NCBI GenBank assembly: GCA_005888075.1
Contig: VBKD01000121.1
Span: 1 to 12,063 of the forward strand
DNA length: 12,063 nucleotides
Direction of reading: 5' to 3'
Origin: Chloroflexota bacterium
Lineage (GTDB): Bacteria; Chloroflexota; Dormibacteria; Dormibacterales; Dormibacteraceae
This document shows, piece by piece, positions 6,814 through 12,063 of this stretch (the stretch's first letter is position 1; each line of letters begins with the position of its first letter). The position numbers and the translations under genes are program-made. Below the pieces are notes generated by a model. The model did not search any database. It saw only the letters and a list, made by a program, of their open reading frames with translations, and was not told the origin of the DNA.

Positions 6814-7179
6814 ATGAAGCTCGAACTCGTTGCCGTGCCAGTGGCTGACATCGACCGGGCCAAATCGTTCTACGTCGACCAGGTCGGCTTCAATCTGGAC
6901 CACGATCACCAGGTCAACGATGGACTGCGCTTCGTGCAGCTCACCCCACCTGGGTCAAGGTGCTCAATAGTGATGGGAATCGGCATTACGGAGATGGCTC
7001 CTGGATCCCAGAAAGGTCTTCAGGTTGTCGTAGACGACGTTGAAGCTGTTCGCCGGGAACTTTCGGGTCGCGGCGTGAAGACAAGCGAAGTCCAAGTACA
7101 TCCTTGGGGTTCATTCATCTTCTTCAGTGATCCTGACGGGAATTCGTGGGCTGTGCAGCAGATACCAACGCGGGCCTAG
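6814..7179 (+). CDS. VOC/glyoxalase-fold family protein
   Basis: The 121-residue protein begins MKLELVAVPVADIDRAKSFY, the usual first beta-alpha unit of the vicinal oxygen chelate (glyoxalase/bleomycin-resistance/dioxygenase) superfamily. It ends with SFIFFSDPDGNSWAVQQIP, the conserved last strand of the second module. Between them lie LRFVQLTPPGS and GLQVVVDDVEAVRRELSGRG. These small cytoplasmic proteins can be lyases, dioxygenases or binding proteins; the substrate cannot be told. I chose ATG 6814 rather than ATG 6808 because GGAG at 6803-6806 is 7 nt before it, whereas only one base separates GGAG from 6808. The gene is monocistronic, following the IS remnant and preceding a hairpin. Confidence 0.9.
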   Translation: MKLELVAVPVADIDRAKSFYVDQVGFNLDHDHQVNDGLRFVQLTPPGSRCSIVMGIGITEMAPGSQKGLQVVVDDVEAVRRELSGRGVKTSEVQVHPWGSFIFFSDPDGNSWAVQQIPTRA

Positions 7180-7183
7180 GTCA

Positions 7184-7199
7184 CCGGCACGAATGCCGG
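7184..7199 (+). terminator. possible hairpin after VOC gene
   Basis: CCGGCA-CGAA-TGCCGG is a perfect 6-bp stem with a tetraloop, 4 bases after the stop codon. No T-tract follows, so termination is doubtful. Confidence 0.3.
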
Positions 7200-7221
7200 A
7201 CCAGGGGGTACAGGAGGGGCG

Positions 7222-7333
7222 GTGCGGGTGAGCGGTTTTGAGGAGTGGAAGATCGACGACGAGGGACTGAGGCACTTCCTTTGGCCATTACGACCAGGCT
7301 GAGTATTCCAGTCAGCTCAAGCCCGGCTCATAG
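7222..7333 (+). pseudogene. frameshifted C-terminal remnant of a SnoaL-like protein
   Basis: One frame from 7222 reads VRVSGFEEWKIDDEGL and then loses sense. A second frame from about 7280 reads FGHYDQAEYSSQLKPGS and stops at TAG 7331-7333. Joined with one frameshift near 7267-7280, these give the usual C-terminal end of SnoaL/NTF2-like proteins, where an EEW...DGL strand is followed by GHYD..EY..QL. The N-terminal two thirds of such a protein is missing upstream. AGGAGGGG lies before GTG 7222, but a functional product is unlikely. Family recognition comes from the short motif pattern only. Confidence 0.5.
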
Positions 7334-7382
7334 CGGCTGTCCGATCCGGTTCGTCCTGCGGCCAGGATCAGATAGAGCGACC

Positions 7383-9173
7383 CTAGGGCGTCCGCAGCAC
7401 CTCCAGCACCTCTTCTCCGTACTTGCGCAGCTTCGAATCTCCCACTCCGGTGACGCGTAGGAGCTCGGCGAGGCTCGCCGGTCGCGCCGCCGCGATCGCG
7501 GTAAGCGTGGAGTCGTGGAAGACCACATAAGCGGGAACGCCGGAAGCGCGCGCGGTCTCCAGCCGCCACCTCCTCAAGCGGTCCACCAGCTCGATCGGGG
7601 CGTCGGCCTGCGTCGCGGACCCGCTGCGTAGCTTCGGCACCTCGGCCGGCAGGGTGAGCGGTGGCGCCGTGCCAAGCGTCACCGCCTGGCGGCCAGCGGG
7701 CGTGAGCTCGACAACCGGGTACTCCCCCGAGCTCTGCCGGGCAAGGCCTGCTCTCACCATCTCAGCAAGCAGCTGCCTGACGCGCTCGTCAGTCCATCTC
7801 CTCAAAGCGCCGTAGAACGGCAGCTCCTCAACCCACTGCTGCGCGGCCGCCCATTTTGTCCGCCTCCCGCCGAGAACCGCAGCCACGTTGGCAAGTCCGA
7901 CCCGTCCGCTGAAACGAGCCACTGCCGCGAGCCCGGCGACGACCGCGTCGACCGGCACTGCCTCCTCGGGAGGCCGCGCACTCAGACAGTTGTCGCAGGC
8001 GTTGCACCGCCGTGCCACGCCCTTCTCGCCGAAGTAGTCCGCGATCCGCGCATGCCTGCAGTCGCGCATCTCTGCATAGGCCATGACCTGTGCCAGCCGG
8101 GCATAGGCATGGTCCTTCAGGGGCGAACCGTCCTCGAGCCCGGACTGTTCGATGAAGAAAGCCTGCAGCTCGCGGTCAGCGGGACTGTAGAGGAGCGTGC
8201 ATTCGGCCGGCTCCCCGTCGCGTCCCGCCCGGCCGGCTTCCTGGTAGTACGCTTCGAGGCTTCCCGGCAGGTGGTAGTGGATGACGCGACGGATGTCGGC
8301 GATGTCCACGCCCATACCGAACGCCGAAGTCGCGACGACCACCCTGAGGCGTCCCGCCGTGAAGTCCTCCTGGATGCGCCGGCGTAGCAGCGGGTCCTGC
8401 TGCCCGTGATAGCAGGCGGCGTCCAGATAGGCAGCCACCTCCTCAGCCGCCTTGACCGTGCCGACGTAGACCAGCGCACGCTGTCCCGCATCCGAAAGGA
8501 GCCGGCGCAGCTCTTCGCGCTTAGCGCGCTCGCCGCGGCAGCGGATTACCGACAACGTCAGCGTCGGCCGGTTGAACCCTGTGACTGAGATGAAGGGATC
8601 CCGGAGACCAAGCGAGGTCGCGATGTCCGCGCGTACCTGCGGCGTTGCCGTCGCCGTGAATCCGGCCACCGGCGGCCGTCCGCAGGCAATTATCGCGCCA
8701 GCCAGAAGACGGTAGTCAGGCCGGAAGTCATGTCCCCATGTCGAGATGCAGTGCGCCTCGTCGACGACCACCCGGCGGACGCGAAGCTCGGCCAGCCGCT
8801 CCATGAACCCCGGGCGCGCAAGCCGTTCAGGTGCAAGGAACACCAGCCGGTATTCGCCCGCGATCGCCCTTCTCAGCCGATCGACCTGCTCGGGCCGCTC
8901 CACCGACGAGTTGATGAACGTCGCGGCGACGCCCCGCTCGGTTAGGCGATCCACCTGGTCCTTCATCAGAGCGATCAGCGGCGAGACGACCATCGTCAAC
9001 CCGCCGTCGACGACAGCCGGGACCCAGTAGCTGATGCTCTTGCCCGACCCGGTGGGCGCTACCGAGAGAACGTCCCGTCCCTCGAGCATTGCGCCAACGA
9101 CCTCTGCCTGGCCGGGACGGAATGCCTCCAGGCCGAAGACCTCACGCAGCGCACGCTCAGCCCTATCGGTCAC
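7383..9173 (-). CDS. recQ: ATP-dependent DNA helicase RecQ
   Basis: The 596-residue protein has all RecQ parts in order. Motif 0 is FGLEAFRPGQ (13-22), Walker A is APTGSGKS (39-46), and DEAH with the aromatic-rich loop CISTWGHDFRPDY spans 138-154. Motif III is TATATP (173-178), motif V is ATSAFGMGVD (281-290) and motif VI is QEAGRAGRDG (311-320). Zinc-binding cysteines are at 372, 390, 393 and 396. A winged-helix (RQC) region follows, then a C-terminal HRDC-type domain (about 525-596). It unwinds DNA 3' to 5' during recombination and repair. The length is normal for bacterial RecQ. The start is GTG 9173-9171, without a Shine-Dalgarno; the ORF cannot start much later because motif 0 is close. 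It is divergent from the Tat-signal cluster and probably monocistronic. Confidence 0.96.
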   Translation of the reverse strand: MTDRAERALREVFGLEAFRPGQAEVVGAMLEGRDVLSVAPTGSGKSISYWVPAVVDGGLTMVVSPLIALMKDQVDRLTERGVAATFINSSVERPEQVDRLRRAIAGEYRLVFLAPERLARPGFMERLAELRVRRVVVDEAHCISTWGHDFRPDYRLLAGAIIACGRPPVAGFTATATPQVRADIATSLGLRDPFISVTGFNRPTLTLSVIRCRGERAKREELRRLLSDAGQRALVYVGTVKAAEEVAAYLDAACYHGQQDPLLRRRIQEDFTAGRLRVVVATSAFGMGVDIADIRRVIHYHLPGSLEAYYQEAGRAGRDGEPAECTLLYSPADRELQAFFIEQSGLEDGSPLKDHAYARLAQVMAYAEMRDCRHARIADYFGEKGVARRCNACDNCLSARPPEEAVPVDAVVAGLAAVARFSGRVGLANVAAVLGGRRTKWAAAQQWVEELPFYGALRRWTDERVRQLLAEMVRAGLARQSSGEYPVVELTPAGRQAVTLGTAPPLTLPAEVPKLRSGSATQADAPIELVDRLRRWRLETARASGVPAYVVFHDSTLTAIAAARPASLAELLRVTGVGDSKLRKYGEEVLEVLRTP

Positions 9174-9489
9174 CGAGGGATTCTGACGGAAAGCCGGAGC
9201 TACGCCAGCGCTCTTTACACAGGCGCGCGGGTTAGGCCGGCTGGTAGGTCGCGATCATGACGCCGGTCGTCATTGTTTTGCTGTCAACAAGTCCTCAGTT
9301 TCGCCGGCGGGAAATGTCCCTTGACGACCTCGCCTCGCGAGCGTATGAATTCCTTGATCTGTCGGTCGTAGGGGTGGAGCGCCGACGAAGTGTGTCCTAA
9401 CGACGAGACGGCTCTCGCAATGGCAGCACGCCCATAAGGTCTGCTCGCCCGCACCCTTGGATCGATCCATTTGTAGGGGGAAGCAAAGG
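9174..9489. promoter_or_regulatory. recQ / Tat-protein divergent intergenic region
   Basis: This 316-bp gap has no gene I can support. It holds the promoter at 9321-9349, a perfect inverted repeat ATGACG-CCGGT-CGTCAT (9257-9273) followed by TTGTTTT on the plus strand, and a 12-bp perfect palindrome TGGATCGATCCA (9458-9469) 20 bp before the downstream ATG. The inverted repeats may be operators or small hairpins. The transcript leader to ATG 9490 would be about 130 nt. Confidence 0.5.
9321..9349 (+). promoter_or_regulatory. sigma70-like promoter
   Basis: TTGACG (9321-9326), a 17-bp spacer and TATGAA (9344-9349) make a near-consensus housekeeping promoter reading into the Tat-signal gene. The spacing is optimal, and the AT-rich -10 stands out in GC-rich DNA. 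Confidence 0.6.
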
Positions 9490-10022
9490 ATGGATTCGAT
9501 GAAAGATCTTCAGCTCAGTCGCCGGCAAGTTTTGAAAGGAGCAGGTGCGGTCGGGGTGCTGGGTGCACTCGGGATTCCGACCGCCATCTTTGCCGAAGGC
9601 GGCAAGGTCCGGTGGGACATCATTAGCGTCAACTTCGCCACCGGCACGTTGTCAGCGGGTGGCATTGCATCAGCTCGAGCCAATGACAACTCCAAGATTA
9701 CCAAACCGCGACCGGTACCTACCTGGTGAAGCGACTGGTCAGCTGGACTCCCGCGCCGGGCACCCCGCCCCTACCACATGACGCCATCGGAGACCGCGAG
9801 GACGAAAGTGCGGGCCTGGCTGTGATGCGGATTCGCTACTCGGACGGGAGCCCGGGGGTGCTTACGGTCAGCTGTCACTTGAACGGGACGTCCGACGCGG
9901 TGTTCGAGGGAATCACCACGACAAAGGGGTATATCGATTACTGGAACAAGGAATCACCTCCTGCCCCGCCTGGAAACGCCGACCGCACGAATTTCCACGT
10001 CCTGAAAGAGGACGAGCACTAG
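9490..10022 (+). pseudogene. Tat-exported hypothetical protein, broken by frameshift/internal deletion
   Basis: From ATG 9490 the first frame encodes a textbook twin-arginine signal (SRRQVLK, then a hydrophobic stretch ending at PTAIFA) and a mature start KVRWDIISVNFATGTLSAGG. It then runs into TGA 9727-9729. A second frame, open through the junction, supplies TGTYLVKRLVSWTPAPG and continues to TAG 10020-10022 with MRIRYSDGSPGVLTVSCHL and FEGITTTKGYIDYWN. Together they look like one exported beta-rich protein that lost an internal segment around 9700 and shifted frame. GTG 9726 overlaps the TGA as GTGA, so a second polypeptide without a signal could be made by coupling. AGGGGGAAG before ATG 9490 is a good Shine-Dalgarno; TTG 9457 is less likely. 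The biochemical function is unknown. Confidence 0.65.
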
Positions 10023-10052
10023 CCCCGAGCAGCGCTCGAGTCGTGAATCCAA

Positions 10053-10083
10053 GGCTGGACCGACCCCACATGTCGGTCCAGCC
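10053..10083 (+). terminator. strong hairpin, likely terminator or processing structure
   Basis: GGCTGGACCGAC and GTCGGTCCAGCC form a perfect 12-bp stem with loop CCCACAT, 30 nt after the preceding stop. Only CTTT follows, so intrinsic termination may be partial; it may instead stabilise a transcript end. Confidence 0.65.
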
Positions 10084-10116
10084 CTTTGCACTCAGTGTGA
10101 ATAAGGAGGACCAGCC

Positions 10117-10632
10117 ATGTTGCGAGTCGACCGATGGTGGCCGAGGGTAAGACTCGGTGGCGCATTGCTCGCGTTCGCTGTGATTGCTTCCGCCTCCGCC
10201 CCGGTCGTCGCCGGGGCTGAGAGCGACAGTCACCGACAGGTCTCGGGCGCCGGGCGCACGATCATCGAGGGCGGTACCGGTGGAGCTTCACCGGTCCCTG
10301 TGATGACCGTGCTGGCCTTTCACGCCGATGCACAGGGTGGGGCGTTTGAATGTCTGGCCCTCGCTCCCGCGAAGGCGACCGGTGACGGGAGTGGGCGTTT
10401 CGAGGTCAACGCGATGTACGTCACAGGGAAGGTGATCTCGGTGGCGGTGAATGGCAACACGGCCGTACTGCGTGGGACCGCAAAGGTGACCGGTTTAGGT
10501 GCGGGCCACGATTTGCCGTTCACGGCGACGGTCCGGGCAGGAGGACCGGGCACCACGGTGACACTCGAAATCTCTGGATTGACATTCCACGAGATCCTGC
10601 TGGAGGGCCACATCACGATCGGGGGATCGTGA
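10117..10632 (+). CDS. secreted hypothetical protein
   Basis: The product has 171 residues. A Sec-type signal peptide (basic start, hydrophobic core LGGALLAFAVIASASAPVVA, probable cleavage after AGA near residue 34) precedes a beta-rich domain of about 135 residues full of Gly, Thr and Val. It has a single cysteine (FECLALAP) and recurring strand patterns (NAMYVTGKVISVAV, NTAVLRGTAKVTG, TVTLEISGLTFHE). I do not recognise a named family; a small extracellular beta-sandwich is the likely fold. The start is secure: AAGGAGGA at 10103-10110 sits 6 nt before ATG. It follows the strong hairpin and is only 13 bp ahead of the haloperoxidase-like gene, so the two are probably co-transcribed. Confidence 0.8.
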   Translation: MLRVDRWWPRVRLGGALLAFAVIASASAPVVAGAESDSHRQVSGAGRTIIEGGTGGASPVPVMTVLAFHADAQGGAFECLALAPAKATGDGSGRFEVNAMYVTGKVISVAVNGNTAVLRGTAKVTGLGAGHDLPFTATVRAGGPGTTVTLEISGLTFHEILLEGHITIGGS

Positions 10633-10645
10633 CAGTAGATAAGTA

Positions 10646-12063
10646 ATGTCGCGAAATGCGCGGGCGGTCGCAATCACGCGCCGCCAATTCTTGAAGCGGG
10701 TCGGCGCAGGCACGGCGTTGTTGCTGGTTCCGGAGATAGCGTGGGCTCATCGCCCCGCGCTTGCCTCCGTAAGGGAAGCGGGATCGGAAACCGGCGACAG
10801 CGTCGTCCTGCGCTGGAACGCAGCCGCGCTGCAAGGGGTCCGAGACTCAAAGCTCGGCCCGCCAATGGTCGCGCGCGCTCTGGCCATCGTCCATACAGGC
10901 ATTTATGACGCATGGGCCGCCTACGACCGCACCGCCATCGGAACACAGCTCGGGGGTGGTCTCCGCCGCCCGCATCATGAGCGCACGCGTGTGAACAAGG
11001 AAACCGCCATCAGCTTCGCCGCCTACCGCGCGGCGGTCGACATCTTCCCAGGCGACAAGCTCACTGTTTTCGATCCGCTGATGCGCAGCCTCGGCCTTGA
11101 TCCCAACAACAAAACAACCGACGGCTCCACGCCGATCGGGGTTGGGAACATCGCCGCGGAGGCGGTCCTTCGATTCCGACACCGGGACGGCGCCAATCAG
11201 CTCGGCGACGAGCCGGGTGGTCTGCCAGGCGTCCCATACTCGGATGACACGGCCTATAAGTCCCAAAACGCTTCGATGGACACCCGAGTGGCCTTCGATC
11301 CGGCCTCAGTTAATGATCCGAACAGATGGCAGCCACTTCGCTACATCGACGCGACCGGAGCTGTGGTCACACAGCCGTTCGTCGGTGCTCAATGGCAGCG
11401 CGTGAAACCGTTTGCGCTCTCTTCAGCCGCACAGCTCCGACCAGCCGTCGGTCCGGCGACATATGGCTCGGATCTCTACCGGTCGCAGGCCAGCGCCCTG
11501 CTCGAGCTCAGTGCCGGGCTTACCGACGAGCAAAAGATGATCGCTGAATATTGGGCCGACGGCCCCCGCTCAGAGCTGCCGCCGGGCCACTGGGATCTCT
11601 TGGCCCAGTACGTCTCCCGCCGCGACCGCAATGGCGAGCGGAGACACGACCTTGACGCCGACGTCAAGCTCTTCTTCGCGCTTACCAACGCAATCTTCGA
11701 TGCCGGCATCTGCTGCTGGGACAACAAGCGGGCTTTCGACTCTGTCCGGCCGATCACAGCCATTCGATACCTATTCCGAGGTCAGCACGTCCGGGCTTGG
11801 GCTGGGCCTTACCGGGGGACGCAGCTGATGCGCGGCGAAGACTGGTTCCCCTATCAGGCGTCCACCTTTCCAACCCCGCCCTTTCCCGAATACTCATCAG
11901 GGCACAGTACATTCAGCGCCGCGGGTGCGGAGATTCTGAGGCTCTTCACGCGAAGCGATGAATTCGGTGCCGGCGTGACCTTCCCAGCTGGAAGCTCGAG
12001 GTTCGAGCCGGGCGCGGTCCCGGCGAGCGATCTGACGTTGACCTGGACAACATTCAAGGATGC
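10646..12063 (+). CDS. Tat-exported vanadium-dependent haloperoxidase / PAP2-type protein (3' end outside window)
   Basis: The reading frame is open from ATG 10646 to the window end (472 residues, incomplete). Residues 11-17 are TRRQFLK, a twin-arginine signal, followed by a hydrophobic core (VGAGTALLLVP). The mature part begins VVLRWNAAALQGVRDSKLGP, typical of bacterial vanadium-haloperoxidase-like enzymes. Two of the three active-site motifs of the PAP2/vanadium haloperoxidase superfamily are present: K-x6-RP as KRAFDSVRP (361-369), and SGH in EYSSGHSTFS (418-420). The third, SR-x5-H, would lie beyond the window. Such enzymes bind vanadate and oxidise halides with peroxide, or act as phosphatases; which applies cannot be decided. 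It follows the secreted-protein gene by 13 bp with a weak ribosome site. No stop or frameshift was found codon by codon. Confidence 0.9.
   Translation, partial: MSRNARAVAITRRQFLKRVGAGTALLLVPEIAWAHRPALASVREAGSETGDSVVLRWNAAALQGVRDSKLGPPMVARALAIVHTGIYDAWAAYDRTAIGTQLGGGLRRPHHERTRVNKETAISFAAYRAAVDIFPGDKLTVFDPLMRSLGLDPNNKTTDGSTPIGVGNIAAEAVLRFRHRDGANQLGDEPGGLPGVPYSDDTAYKSQNASMDTRVAFDPASVNDPNRWQPLRYIDATGAVVTQPFVGAQWQRVKPFALSSAAQLRPAVGPATYGSDLYRSQASALLELSAGLTDEQKMIAEYWADGPRSELPPGHWDLLAQYVSRRDRNGERRHDLDADVKLFFALTNAIFDAGICCWDNKRAFDSVRPITAIRYLFRGQHVRAWAGPYRGTQLMRGEDWFPYQASTFPTPPFPEYSSGHSTFSAAGAEILRLFTRSDEFGAGVTFPAGSSRFEPGAVPASDLTLTWTTFKD

Noticed and set aside
7337..7376. Hairpin TCCTG-GCCG-CAGGA after recQ as a terminator
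   Set aside because: The stem is only 5 bp and no T-tract follows in the recQ direction.
10320..10673. Minus-strand ORF opposite the secreted protein
   Set aside because: The plus-strand gene has an excellent Shine-Dalgarno and signal peptide; the antisense frame has neither.

Overview
The window is GC-rich with long ORFs, Tat-exported proteins, a lipoprotein and several GTG or TTG starts. This fits a terrestrial actinobacterial, chloroflexal or Dormibacterota-like bacterium, probably a metagenomic contig. I cannot fix the phylum from the sequence alone. There is no CRISPR array and no rRNA.

Left arm (1-3224, all minus strand): a tight operon reads leftward. It holds a PrgI-like small membrane protein, a VirB4/TraC-type transfer ATPase (joined by an ATGA overlap), an unrecognised 196-residue protein, and the start of a GlsB/YeaQ/YmgE-type small membrane protein whose TTG start overlaps the preceding stop region. 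The first two are typical of type IV secretion or conjugation loci.

Central mosaic (3225-6813): an intact tRNA-Lys(CTT) is followed, 6 nt after its CCA, by a complete IS481-family element with a 13-15 bp target duplication that includes the end of the tRNA. Beyond it lie a small unknown ORF and a lipoprotein gene. Next comes a 45-bp copy (44/45 identical) of the tRNA from the first base of the anticodon loop to CCA. Again 6 nt after that CCA sits the left end of a second, decayed IS481 relative. The layout resembles an integrative mini-island (about 3.2 kb, or about 1.85 kb without the IS) between attL/attR-like tRNA repeats. It has no integrase, and IS481 relatives struck the same site twice. 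This is the most unusual part of the window.

Right arm (6814-12063): a VOC/glyoxalase-fold protein, a frameshifted C-terminal remnant of what looks like a SnoaL-like protein, and a complete RecQ helicase on the minus strand. Diverging from recQ is a cluster for the cell exterior: a Tat-signal protein broken by a frameshift or internal deletion, a strong hairpin, a secreted beta-rich protein, and a Tat-signal vanadium-haloperoxidase/PAP2-type enzyme that runs off the end of the window.
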